DNA from: Hemibagrus wyckioides | Lineage: Eukaryota > Chordata > Actinopteri > Siluriformes > Bagridae | Length of the DNA stretch: 64,000 nt | Direction of reading: 5' to 3' | Assembly: GCF_019097595.1 (NCBI RefSeq) | Contig: NC_080716.1 | Coordinates: forward strand, 7,986,140-8,050,139 | Shown: piece after piece, positions 25,949-37,737 of the stretch | Numbering within the stretch: position 1 is the first letter of the stretch | How the letters are laid out: every line of letters starts with the position of its first letter | Notes under the pieces: generated by a model | Database searches by the model: none | Told to the model about the DNA's origin: nothing | The model's input: only the letters and a program-made list of their open reading frames with translations | Program-made: the position numbers and the translations under genes

Positions 25949-28900
25949 GCTAAATAATCTTCTCCACTTCACCATACCAGTGATAAAATCCAATACATTT
26001 TTAAAATCCGATATCAAGCATTTATTTGAACTTGCACACTTCTTAAACTGTCTTATGGTCTCTAGCACTATCTAAGCTGCTGAAAATTTATCAATAACAT
26101 CTGACTACATAGTTTTGAGAATTGAGCAGCACAGCGGTACAGGACAAAAATATTCTGTCACAAAACAGCATGTATAACATGTATGAGATTTTACTAACAG
26201 CAAAACTGCAGTTCCACATGAACTCTTGCTTACAAATGTTTCTGTAAGTAACAAAGTGCTTGGCAATATTGTAAAACTTTTAATGCTATCTTTAATGCTG
26301 TTTAAAGCGTGTACCGATGTAATTAATTCCTCGCAGCGCTACTCCTCCTGTACTGTGCCATGCATCTGTGGACGTACACACCTTATTGACACAGTCAGCG
26401 ACGGTACGATGAAGGGCAGCACGAACATTACAGGCTTGTTTATTTCAATTGACTGCTAAATTACCACATGCGCTTCTGTTACTTACACAACCCTTATTGT
26501 CCCTCTCTCTTAGATACCAATTATCTGTCTCTTTAAATATAGCGCTAGATATCGCGTGCCTCTTGTAGTCTGACATGAGTAATTTAAGCCAAGTAACCTT
26601 GATAAGCTCCAATGATAAGCCTCAAACCACACTCCGTAACGAAGCGGGCTGGGTCTGAAGAGCATCTGAGGGAAATCAAACCAACCCCCTTCATTAATGT
26701 TTCAAATCTTCGCTCAGCAAACAATAGAGCCTTAAATATGTTTCATACAAACGTAGCACACTGCTAAGGATGCTTTCACTCGCTTGTGGAGAAGCAGCCA
26801 GAGCTTGATTGGATGTTCAGTGCCATGGCTGTAGTTACTGTGGAACAGTATTCTTGCTGAGGATGCGATGCTTTGGGAAATTGATAATGGAGCATTGGGC
26901 TGTCATGTCTTCTTAAAGTGGGGACTGGCAACATATTGTAGATGTTATAAACACAGATGCTGAGGCTAGTATGGCTTCCTGGGGAAAAAAAAGACATGTT
27001 TTCCAAATGTTCCCTAAATAACAGCCTACACATTCATCCTACTTTCACTTAATTCTGTTCCATGTATAAGGATTTGCATTCAGAAGCATAAGCAATCTGT
27101 CTCCCATAATCTTTGACGAAGTTTTGTTCACGCGTTTGCAAAGACATCATTGGTACAGATATATCTAGCTGTAACATGATAGGCAGCTCATGTGAAATGC
27201 TCGTGTTAGAGAACAGGTACAGGTAGATAGATATCTAAGTTCGCTTTAGAAATAAATCAATAACATGATGTTGGGAACTGTGCAGAAAAAAAAAGCCCAG
27301 GCAGTTTTAAATGAGGTGTGAAATATTTTCCAGCATTTATGTAGAAGGTGATTGTAAGAATGCTGTCGAAACAAGCTGTTTTCAGCTATTTGGGAGGAGA
27401 CCCTAAGGGGTTGGCTGTGGGACTTTTTTGGTCTGGAAAAGAGATTGGAGTGAGAAAATGCCTCCAGGATATATCCAGCCCTCTGGACTGAAACGAAGCC
27501 CTTGAATTATGGAGCTGTGAATGAGAAGTATTGGAAGTCTTCTTCCTATAAAATAAATATGAGCAGGTGAGACTGTGAAGAATGATGGGCTTTGTATTCA
27601 AGTCAGCTTGTTTAGAGACTCCTGGGCTTTCCTCTGTATTTCCTCTCCATGTTCACTTCCTCATTTTATTTCGTTTCAGTTTTTTTTCTCTCTGCAAATC
27701 TGCTTCACGGCGGTGTGACGCACCTAAGTGCTGTAACTACAGTGAATGCTGAAATATGCAGGCTATGCAAATCCACACACATCAGCTGAGGCGTAACCTG
27801 CTTGTGTCATTGTTACTAGCTGATTAATTAGCTTGCAACAGATGAATCAGGATCATTCTGGTATGTAAAGGTAAACACTGACAAAATCGAATAAAATAAA
27901 CCTCAGAGCAAATCCGTCATATAATATTCTCTGCTTTAACGCTGTAGCTTTTACTTGCTTGGGGATCTAGCTAAATAATTTATGATTTGTCCGCCATGTT
28001 TATTTATGAAGCAAGGTGAGCAGTCATACTCAGCTAGTGTATGTATGAAATAAACAGGTTTGGAAGGTAAACATCAGTTGTCCACACCACCCCGTCATTG
28101 ACCATTTTCCTCCATGTTGTGCATTATTCCTGTTGTGTTGCAGTCAATTCTTAAAAGTACACCATGATGTTAAAATATAGCTAAATATTTTCTACATTCT
28201 TTACTTATAATAAGTCCATGTAGACGGTCTGCTGTCAGATTTTAGAAACGAGCGTGAGGGAAATACACTGGAACTAATGATTGCATGCAGTAAGAGACTT
28301 GATTGATTTCATCCAGCAATCTGGCTTTCTGCAAGACAGCAAGACAGGCCTCCTGCTCACACAGATGTTTATCTGTGAACGATACCTAAATTCCACCTGA
28401 AAGACATCTAAATTCCACCTGTTGTTTTGCTTGACGCGACTTATTAAGCGTACCATCGCCGTTATATCAGCTAATGTCTTTGCCAATACTACAGAGAGCC
28501 TCTGCTGATTAATGCTGCCCACGTCAATAACGTCTCAGTTTTGTGCCCGCGTGTTTTAGCCGTAGCCTGTTGGTCTTCCTTGCACTGGATTTTATTTTTG
28601 GGAGCTACCTTATACAAAAGATGTTCACTCAAGTCTGAGTCAAGTCTCAAGTCTCTGAGCTGCGTGTCTGATGTAACAAAATAACACTTTTTTGTGTAGC
28701 ATAAAAAAAATAAATTCATTTCTTAGATATTGGACTGAATAACAAATTTCTGTGTGGGCCAAATATACAATATACAGAATTAAAATATATATACATCAGG
28801 CACTGTATTAGGAATATGTTTAGCAGCAGCACAATGAATAAAACAATGTAGTACAGATGTTGTGCTTCAGTTAATGTTCACGTCAGAACGGGAGAAACAT

Positions 28901-29208
28901 ATGATTGTTGGTGCCGGACTATTTCAGAAACTGATAATCTTCTGGGATTTTTATTCAGTTGAAATAAAAAAAAAAACCTCCTGTTAGCAGCAGTTCTGCT
29001 GCTAGAGACACCTTGTTAAGAAGAGAGGTCAAAAAAGAATGGCAAGAAAATGGCTCCAGCTGACAGAAAGGCTAGAGTAACTCAAATAATCACTGTTTCT
29101 ATCTGTGTTGTGCAGAAAAGCAACTCAGAATAGACAACAGGTTAAAACCTAAGGCGGATGAGCTACAGTGGGTTACACAGGAATGTGAGGCTACAGTGGG
29201 ACAGGTTC
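25949..29208. other. no gene recognised
   Basis: Mostly unique-looking AT-rich DNA. A short direct duplication of CTAAATTCCACCTG lies at about 28386-28420. No gene or RNA is supported. Confidence 0.55.
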
Positions 29209-29496
29209 AGGTAACTGTATGGCTAATGATTGGAAGGTAACTGGATGGCTAGTGATTGGTAGGTAGCTGGATGGCTAGTGATTGGAAGGTAACTGGATGG
29301 CTAGTGATTGGTTAGGTAACTGGATGGCTAGTTATTGGAAGGTAACTGGATGGCTAGTGATTGGAAGGTAACTGGATGGCTAGTGATTGGTTAGGTAACT
29401 GGATGGCTAGTTATTGGAAGGTAACTGAATGGCTAGTGATTGGAAGGTAACTGAATGGCTAGTGATTGGAAGGTAACTGGATGGCTGATGTTTGGA
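29209..29496. repeat. 26-bp minisatellite, 11 units
   Basis: The unit is GGTAACTGGATGGCTAGTGA + TTGGAA. Two units are 27 bases (GGTTA ending). Units 3-5 and 6-8 share the same order of variants, showing a three-unit block duplication. Confidence 0.95.
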
Positions 29497-29930
29497 AATA
29501 CTTCTCCTCCTCTAATGAATTTTGATTTCATGTAGATGGTAGGATCAGAATTTGGCAACAGCAATGTAGATAGCAATTCTGACTGACTATTAATTATATC
29601 AGTTATTTGGTTACACAACCATGTTATAAGAGTAAAAATGGGCTCCTCGGTTGCTTGTGAATGACCCTGACTCCATGCAGCTGCGATCTACAGTGCAGAG
29701 AATGAAGCTGCAGAATCAGGCATTTTAGCCGACTTTGGAGCTCTAGTTTGGGTTAAGAATCAGTTCAGGCTGGTGATGGTGGTGTAACAGTTTAGGGAAT
29801 ATATTTCTGGCTGAAATTGGGGCTTTTACCACCATTGAACGTAAAGTGACTGCCCCAGCCTGTGTATTCTTGCTGCAACTACGGTATATAACTCTCGTGC
29901 ATAGTGATGAGAGAAGCTACAGCTGCACTT

Positions 29931-29958
29931 CTCTGTCTCTCTCTCTCTCTCTCTCTCT
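29931..29958. repeat. (TC)n microsatellite
   Basis: TC dinucleotides with one interruption. Confidence 0.9.
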
Positions 29959-30438
29959 TATCTCGCTGTACTTTCCAGACGCTGGTTATAGCACAGCATC
30001 ACAGCCACGTCATGATTGCAGTCAGATTAAAGAATTATATTGCCAATATTTCTCTGAGACCTTTGATAAAGAAAACCAATGGAAGAGGTTTCAGAATGTC
30101 ATGTTTCTAGATACACCCCTCCACGTCATCCAATCAGTGTTCGCCTGAAGGTTGCTTGATGCACAGTGCCACAGATACCCATAACAAGCTGTTGGTCTGG
30201 TAGGTGTGCTACACCTACCCATAAACCCTTTCTCTGAGTTGCAGTGCAGATGTGCTTACTACAGTTGTGCAGCCAGCTTTAATTTTTAAAGTTCTCTTTC
30301 TGGTAGGAACAGCAAGAAGTACAAACAGCTCAGAATATTGCCAGGAGACTTTTCTGCAAGGTCCCTGCAGTTTTTTTGATGAATATTTTACCAGCATTAG
30401 TATTGAGGTCTCAAACAAGCGAAAAAAAAACATTTGAG

Positions 30439-30441
<3 letters not shown>

Positions 30442-30469
<28 letters not shown>
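30442..30469. repeat. (CT)14 microsatellite
   Basis: Uninterrupted CT units. Confidence 0.95.
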
Positions 30470-30473
<4 letters not shown>

Positions 30474-31919
30474 CGCTTTCCATGTTCAGCTTGTTCACAC
30501 ATTCATCACTAGTTCATACGATATTGATCAAAAAACACAGACTTTGGCACTGCATTATGAAATCATTTTATTGATGCTCCCGAATGAGCCGAAAGCCCAA
30601 ACAGTATCTGAAGTTTTCCCAAGGGGGAATCATTAAATAAAAGACTGCATTATGATATTATATATAGTCCTGGGCCACAGTGCAGGCTTCCTACTGCTAT
30701 AATTGGAGGGCTCGATCTGTTTCCTCCTGTCCGTCCAGTCTAGAACACCACCGGGGATGGATGATTGTTGCCCAGGCGTTCTGCATTTTAAAAAGCCTGA
30801 AGCGATCTCAGAATGAAGTTTGGTGCTTCATTGTCTTTTGACTGTGATTCATTATGGAGCTAAAAAGTAGGGCAGAGGAGGGAGCTTGTGAAAGCCAGTT
30901 ACTGTTTCTGCAGATATACAATGTTCCCAGATGGAGCTCAGTACAAGTTCTGTACAAGGGCTATGATTTCCTCTACCTGCTACAGAGAAAATAGGCACAT
31001 TGAGGACAGTCTTTGCATGTGTGAGCATATGTGTGAGCAGTGACCACCCTCGCATGCTGTAAGACTCTCGAAAAGAGTGGCCAGACTGAGAGCTTGCTAC
31101 CTGGGAGTTCCCACCAGGCAGCCAAATGTGAAATAAGGAGACTTTTCCTCCAATGTTTTTCACCACTGATCACTTCAGAAGAGAGGAGAGGAGCGAGATA
31201 AATTGGCTGCAGACCTCCTGGACTTTTGTTTGCTTCCCTCCTCTTCCCCCAGTTCTGCTTGATTGGAAAAAGCCATCAGTGCCGAAATGGCTTGCAGTGA
31301 GGCTTCGGTGGCCACTCTTGTTGATCCCAGGCCTGGGAGATCACGACTACAGAAAGTCATTTTCTTGCAATTGGTGTGAAAATAACTTCATCTGGAATCA
31401 ACACAGGAGCGCGTTTGTTTGCGGTGTGTGGTGCATTTGATTCAGAAAGTGCTTTCTGTCTTTTGTTCGCAGTACAGTGCCAGGAAGATGCAAATGAGAG
31501 ACAGACATTAATAATTTCATCTCCCGTGGAGTTCAGATGTGTAATAATTCAAGCGAGCTCCATGGTAAATCATGGCTGTCAAATTAATGACTGCAAGAAA
31601 GTGTTGACATAATGAAAGCTTGTTGTAGCCCACGTGTCAGTTAAAAATCGATGAAATGCATGACTAAGCTGGCAAAAATCCAGTTGTTCAAAGTTAGCTA
31701 GTTATCTGAACAGCCATTGAGAGGATTTTAAGTAGCGCTGGCAATTAGCAGATTTTACAACACGCAAATACACCCTTTTTTTTTGTAGACGTTTTTGTGT
31801 GCAAGCTTCAGCACAATGCTTCACTCAGGCAGAGTTCATGAAATTATTATTCCAGATCATCAACTTGTCATTTTCGTCTCAACCCCCAGGCACTTTTGTG
31901 CTTATCTTCTCTCCTGCAG

Positions 31920-32032
31920 GTAATTTGTCTGTGTTGCTGCCCAGAGGTGAGGTGAGGCGAGGCAGTGTGGAGCGAGGCAGGTGGAGCTGCTGAGCGGATG
32001 CCTGTAGCGGCGGGCGCCGCGTGCCCTCGACA
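31920..32032 (+). other. 5' UTR part of the first B4GALT2 coding exon
   Basis: This follows a strong acceptor at 31918-31919 with a pyrimidine tract, and the sequence turns GC-rich (gaggtgaggcgaggcagtg, gcggcgggcgccgcgtgcc). A transcript start inside this region is also possible. It contains the upstream ORF at 31998. Confidence 0.6.
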
Positions 32033-32036
32033 ATGA
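31998..32036 (+). other. upstream ORF overlapping the B4GALT2 start (ATGA)
   Basis: ATG at 31998 opens 12 codons (MPVAAGAACPRQ) and stops at TGA 32034-32036. The stop overlaps the main ATG at 32033-32035 in the four bases ATGA. The uORF start context is weak (C at -3, C at +4); the main start has A at -3. Such an arrangement could lower translation or allow reinitiation. Function is inferred. Confidence 0.55.
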
Positions 32037-32369
32037 GCCGGCTGATGCTGGGCCGCACTCTGGAGCGGGTCTGCAAGGCTGTGCTGCTGCTCTGCCTCGT
32101 GCACTTCCTCATCATGATGATCCTGTACTTCGACGTCTACAGTCAGCGCTTTGACATCTTCAGCCGCTTCAACAACGGCCGCGGAGCCAACGCTTCACGC
32201 TGGCCGCACCATTCTTACTACAACTACTCTGGCGCCAGGCCCAATGCCACTTTCGCCAGCTATGTACCTGCCTCAGAACAGCTGCCACCCAGCGGCAAGC
32301 CTGAGCTCAACCGCACACACACAACCCCCAAGCCTATTCCTCCGTGCCCAGAGGTGCCTCCTGGACTGG
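32033..32369 (+). CDS. B4GALT2: beta-1,4-galactosyltransferase 2, first coding exon (N-terminal 112 residues)
   Basis: The enzyme transfers galactose from UDP-Gal to terminal GlcNAc in the Golgi lumen. This exon encodes the type II membrane anchor. It has a short cytoplasmic tail (MSRLMLGRTLER), a signal-anchor helix at about residues 13-33 (VCKAVLLLCLVHFLIMMILY), then FDVYSQ and a luminal stem. The stem has four N-glycosylation sequons (N53, N64, N71, N93) and the conserved end PPCPEVPPGL. MSRL, TLERVCKAVLLLCL and FDVY are shared with mammalian B4GALT2, which separates it from B4GALT1. The start is chosen by that match and by A at -3. The exon ends CTG G/GTAGGT (phase 1), the same place as the mammalian Val codon split. 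Catalytic-domain exons (DVD, WGWGGEDDD region) were not found up to 64000, so they must lie beyond the window. Confidence 0.95.
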
Positions 32370-34078
32370 GTAGGTGCTTTAACTGTTGCATTGTATGTGT
32401 TTAATAGTGAGATGAAATATTGTGTCGTTTTCTTGTGCTGCATTGCTATGAGCAAAGGCAATAATTAATTTACTATGTACATCCTCTGACCTTGTATTCT
32501 TTAAAAATTCTAATTTCTAAGCAGATACTGTTTTGTACTAAAGCTGCTAGCTCTTAACACTACTTTGTAGCAAAAGCTTTTGTGTGTTTTGTGAGTCTGT
32601 TTAATCAACTCCGTTATTTTGTAGCACTAGAATGGGACAGTGAGGTAATGACTCAGGAAAGGCCTGGAGCCTCGTAGTAACTAAATAAATAGGACAAACT
32701 GTTCACTGGCATGCTAATGGCAGCTGTGGGAATGTTTTATGCACCAGTCTGTAATTACTGGCAGCTTAAGGCGAGAGTTTAAAATGAAGTGAAGAAGCGT
32801 ATCAGGTAATATGACCAGGGGCCTTTTTAACGACAGGAATAAAATATCCGTCATAACTACAGTGTGATAAGCCAATCAAACAGCTCGTTTTGTAGGAATT
32901 GTGAGACCGAACAACAAGGGTGGCGGGGTATCTTCGCGTCTGGAAACTCTTAATTAGCATCCATTGAAAAGGAGATATGACAGAAGCATACTGTGTGTGT
33001 GTGTGTGTGTGTCCAAAGCGCTGTGGATCCTCTGTAGATTCTAATTAGTCTAAAAGCTGCTCTGCTTTCTATACTGAGAGGAGAATCAAGAAGAGATTTA
33101 GTGTCAGCATTCTCCTCGGTACGACCCATTTCACCGGAGATGCTAAAGCCTCTTCACTGACTCCCTCTGGAATATCACAAACCCTGGTGGCTGAATACTG
33201 AACCTTCTCACGGGAATCTGGGGGCATGCACCCTACAAAGATGATTTGTAGTAGAGTTTCACATAAACAGTAAAAGACTTGATACGCATTTGTTCATCAG
33301 TCCAATTTTTAAAACGCTTGAAATATCACCTCGGTAAATGTTGGTGTGGAATATTTCGCTTAAAGCCGAAATTAAAATGTATTTAGAAGGGAAGGCGTTA
33401 ATATTATCTCGCCTGCTTTTCCTAGCCTACGGTTGCAGTATAAGTACAATTATAGACTCTTACTTTTCAGGTGTCTTGCTTGCTGTAGCAATAAAAATTG
33501 CATTGCTAAAGAACACCATTGATTCTGCAGCGTTTGCACTGTTCCCCTTGCTATGTCTATGCACCATAGACATTGTACCACATGACCTCATGCACCTGTA
33601 GTGCAGCGAGTCTACAGAAGTTAAAGTTTTCAGAAGACTGTGGGCTTCATTTATCAAGCCGGGTACGAACAGACTTTTTGTGTAAATTGTTTGTATGAGT
33701 GTTTACACAAAAGTTCAGTATTTGTGACAGCATGTCTACCCAAATTCATTTGAAGACAAATAAGTCTAGCTGTTCAGTTCAGATGAAATGCCTCATCTTC
33801 ACATGCCTTAGGAGGAAATTAATATTTACAGACCACTGTGTTTTTTTTTAATACATTTATTTATATTTGTCAGAGGATCAAAGCTGGCTTATAAGTTGGT
33901 TCCGTTTGGTTGACTGAAAAAAATTCCCCAATTATTTTTAATGGTTCTAAGCTTTGTCATGGTTTGGCCAGACTGTTGATTAGCATTAATGCTGTTGTTT
34001 AGTTCTAGTTTTGATCTTGACCTTATGTATATTTTTTTTAATTCTCATCGATGTTGTTCAAAAGTATTCTTCCTGTGT

Positions 34079-34520
34079 GATGATGAATGGATGGATGAAT
34101 ATATGGATGGATGAATGAATGGATTGATGGATGGATGGGTGAATGGATGGATTGATGGATGGTTGGATGGTTGGATGGATGGATGGATGGATGGATGAAT
34201 GAATGAATGAATGGATGGATGGATGGATGGATGGATTGATGAATGAATGGATGGATTGATGGATGGTTGGATGGATAAATAGATGGATGGATGAATATAT
34301 GGATGAATGAATGGATGGATGGATAGATGGGTGAATGGATGGATTGATGGATGGATGGATTGATGGATGAATGGATGGATTGATGGATGGTTGGATGGAT
34401 AAATAGATGGATTGATGGATGTATGGATGAATGAATGGATTGATGGATGTATGGATGGATTGATGGATTGATGGATGGATGGATGGATGGATGGTTGGAT
34501 GGACGAATGGATGGATTGAT
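34079..34520. repeat. (GGAT)n array with GAAT/TGAT variants
   Basis: About 440 bases. Blocks such as ATGGATTGATGGATGGTTGG followed by ATGGATAAATAGATGG recur, so it grew partly by duplication of longer blocks. Open frames inside it (Ile-His-Pro-Ser repeats) are artefacts of the repeat. Confidence 0.95.
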
Positions 34521-35950
34521 ACATGTGTCGTCTCACTCAAAAGCTGCAAGTGACGCATTACACATAGTTTGTGTTTATCATGTGTCAGTTTTTCATGTGT
34601 ACAGCAAATCAATAAGGAATAAATGTCTGCTAGGAAACATAGATAGCTAGTAATGCACATATTGTTCCTTATAAAATAAGTCAGTAAATAGTGAGTGATA
34701 GCCAATTTGCCTTTTTCCCCTATTTCTTCAGTTGCAAGAATAATAGCTCTGTATTGTGTATAGACAACATGACCTGAACTCTTTAAATTACAGCACTCGT
34801 TTTACAATAAAAAACAAAACAAAAAACAAAATCTGTAATATTTGGCAAAATTAATTTAGTAGTGGATCACTGCACAACAGGGAGAAACCCAATGCACAAA
34901 ACTGCACAATCACCTGGAGACAGAGCGCGTCTGATGCCCAGACTGTCTCATGTAAACACAAACAATACATAACTGAATGGAAGCTGACGAGGAAACAGTT
35001 CAAGTTGTCTGTGTGGTCATTTGCGCAGTAAAAAAAATTAAGAACACAATTATGAAAACTAATCATGTGAACGATTTTGGAGTAAACAGTTTTGCACAGG
35101 GGAGTAAAGAAAAAGTATTCAGAAATTTGCACACTCCTGTTTCGAAATGATGAAATCAATAAGATGTTAAATGCAGGTTAGGTTTTACAGATATGCCTTT
35201 ATGCTCTTTTACATTATTGCGAAACTCTTTCACTTCCCACTGATGCCTTTGTGTCTGTGCTTCTTCCACTTGTCTGTAATATTATAACTAAACATTTATG
35301 ATGGTTGTTTTCCTGACTCAATGCTCACAGCAGACTGCTTGATGGTTCGAGCCTGCTGAAAATGCCTTAAATGTTTTAAAATACAGGCGCCGACTGTATT
35401 TAGAGTGAACAGACATTTCACCGAGGCCCATTCAACTAAATTATTTAAAGGAACTTTAGAGCTTCCAGTTGAAAATAAGATTTAGATTCATTTGCTGTTA
35501 TATTTAGAACATTTTAGATAACAAGCAACAAACAAGGGATTCTGTATTTTAGGTAGACTTTGAAACAGAGCACATGTTATTCTTTCCTCTTTAGGGCTTT
35601 TCACACTTAAAATATTTAAGCCTGGGTGATGGTATTCCAAAATATTTTTTTTTGTTTTGTTTTCATTCGCACTGCTCATACTTTACACGGCATTAACAAA
35701 GTAAAAATTCAGATTTTAATGGTCACATATACATCCATGCATGCTTTTAATGACTGTCTGTATTATAAAAATAATATGAAATATTATTATTAATTTTAAA
35801 ATAAAGGTAATTTTACTAATAAATACATTTTTTAATTCAATTTTATATTTTAATTTATTAAAAAATATTTTTTTTAATAAAATTCAGTTTTATTTAATTT
35901 ACAATAAAGGTATTATTTTACATCTTAATATTAATAAAGTAAATAGTATA

Positions 35951-36401
35951 CAGCTCTGGGAAAAAATAAGAGACCACTTCAAAATAATCAGTTTCTTATG
36001 TTTTTTTCTTACAGGTTCATGTATTGGTGAGATGAACAGTTTTGTTTCATGTTTTTGTGAACTGCTGACAATATTTCTCCTAAATTCAAAATATAACTAT
36101 TGTTAGAGTGTATATTTAAAGGAAATGACATCAACCCAAGATCATGCAGTATTTGCAGAGCTTTAATAACTCAAATAAAACAAAATGCAAATAATTGTGT
36201 TAATGCTTTGGCTAAATAACATTAAGAAATCAGTATTTGGTGGAATAACCCCGATTTCCATGTGTTTTGGCTCCATGCTCTCCACCAGTTTTTCACATTG
36301 CTGTTGGGGAACTTTATACCACTCTTTTTGCAAAAAAGCAAACAGCTCAGCTTTGCTTGATGGTTTGTGACATCCATCTTCAATAGATTGGGCAGTGGTC
36401 A
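35951..36401 (-). mobile_element. Tc1-like transposon, one end only
   Basis: Starts after TA with CAGCTCTGGGAAAAAATAAG and AGACCACTTC, a widespread fish Tc1-type inverted repeat. Only the transposase C-terminal end remains, on the minus strand. It is cut off at the (AT)n tract at 36402. Confidence 0.85.
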
Positions 36402-36402
36402 A
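36163..36402 (-). pseudogene. Tc1-like transposase C-terminal relic
   Basis: The minus frame includes KAELFAFLQKEWYKVPQQQC and EKLVESM, the expected EW..IP…LV.SM block before the C-terminus of Tc1-like transposases. The catalytic DDE region is absent, and the usual basic end is degraded. It is dead. Confidence 0.75.
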
Positions 36403-36420
36403 TATATATATATATATATA

Positions 36421-36463
<43 letters not shown>
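36402..36463. repeat. (AT)n microsatellite
   Basis: About 62 bases of AT with two phase slips. It forms the left flank of the next element. Confidence 0.95.
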
Positions 36464-36466
<3 letters not shown>

Positions 36467-36467
36467 T

Positions 36468-36992
36468 ACTACCAGTCAAAAGTTTGGACACACCTTTTAA
36501 TTCATTGTTTTTTGTTTATGGATTTATTTTCTACATTCTAGAACAATACTGGAGATTTCAAAACTATGAAATAACACACATGGACTTAAGTAATCCATAT
36601 GTAACGACAACAAAAAACAGTCAGTTGTTATTTTAAGACACAAAGGTCAGATGTTCTGGAATAGTTCTTTCAAGAACAGTATTGTCAAGTGCATTTGCAA
36701 AACCCATCAAGCACCATGATGAAACTGGCTCACATGAAGACCATCCCAGTAAAGCAAGAGCAAAACTGACCTCTGCTGCAGAGGAGAAGTTCATTTAGAG
36801 TTACCAGCCTCAGAAATCACCAATTAACAGCACCTCAGATTAGAGCCGTTATGAAGGCTTTACAGAGCATCAGTAGCAGACATATCTCAATATCAACTGT
36901 TCAAACGAGATTATTGTGTATTTCGGCCGCCTTCAGCATTGTTTTACAATGTAGAAAGAAATAAACATCAGGAAAGACCATGGAATTAGAAG

Positions 36993-36998
<6 letters not shown>
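36468..36998 (+). mobile_element. Tc1-like MITE inside an AT tract
   Basis: Left end CTACCAGTCAAAAGTTTGGA then CACACCTTTTAATTC; right end GGAATTAGAAGGTGTGT, after which the inverted repeat is lost into (AT)n. Inside, plus-strand 36797-36915 reads RVTSLRNHQLTAPQIRAVMK and then a stretch resembling the transposase DNA-binding region, so it is an internally deleted transposon. Confidence 0.87.

Positions 36999-37039
<41 letters not shown>
36999..37039. repeat. (AT)n microsatellite, right of the MITE
   Basis: About 41 bases of AT that replace the end of the right inverted repeat. Confidence 0.95.
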
Positions 37040-37041
<2 letters not shown>

Positions 37042-37580
37042 AAATAAAATAGGGCCAGTAGGGGTATTTAATGAAATAAATAAAATAAAATGAATAGTAT
37101 GAAATAGAATTAAATTGAATAAAGAATAAGCTAAAAACTAAAAACACTAAAATACAGTAAGATCAAATGCAAATTGCTGTGTGAAGTAGAGTAGCAAATT
37201 AAATAAAGTGGCATTAGCTGTACAATTGACCAAAGTAACAATAAATAAATAGACAAAGTACAAAAAAATGCAGCATATGAAATGGTAGAGTTACTGATGA
37301 AATACAGATGTAAGAATACAGGACGACTGTTATGAATAATCTCATAAATAAAGTATGTATATGTAATTATGTGCAGGTTTTGTGCATAACAGTTCATCCT
37401 GATTGTTCGTAATCTGATGTTTCATACGGTACGTTACTAATCCCTGGGTTAATGTTCTTATTTGCATTTTTGCTGTGTCAGCAGTCACGATTTGATAAAT
37501 ACAGCATGCGGATGATTTTAAATAGCAGCTTGTTTCTTGTCTTGTTGCGGAGAATCTAGCCATAAGATTCTAACACATGG

Positions 37581-37737
37581 TTTCACACTGTACACGTTTA
37601 GCAGCAGGATGCAGGCTTCAGAGCAGGGGTTCAGAACCTCAGGTTTAAAGCGGTTTTAACCCCGGGTTTACATTACGAGTTTGAAACCTTCCTTAAGGTT
37701 AAAACGGTGATAACCCAGGGTTAAGTGCAGCGTGAAA
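37581..37737. mobile_element. GGGTTAA-rich palindromic MITE, copy 2
   Basis: Ends TTTCACACTGTAC and GTGCAGCGTGAAA are inverted repeats with two mismatches. Internal words include GGTTTTAACCCCGGGTTT and AACCCAGGGTTAAG. Same family as 15735-15915. Confidence 0.68.

Larger units (their letters stand above)
29497..31919. other. no gene recognised (upstream of the B4GALT2 coding exon)
   Basis: Two (TC)n runs (29931, 30442). Overlapping open frames on both strands at 30850-31600 have no recognisable domain. The right end has a pyrimidine-rich tract and the acceptor ctctcctgcag at 31919. Confidence 0.5.

Noticed and set aside
32021..32032. Upstream in-frame GTG start for B4GALT2
   Set aside because: A GTG start is not expected in a vertebrate, and the family protein begins at MSRL (32033).
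34045..34705. Long Ile-His-Pro-Ser repeat proteins on the minus strand
   Set aside because: These are six-frame readings of the (GGAT)n microsatellite.
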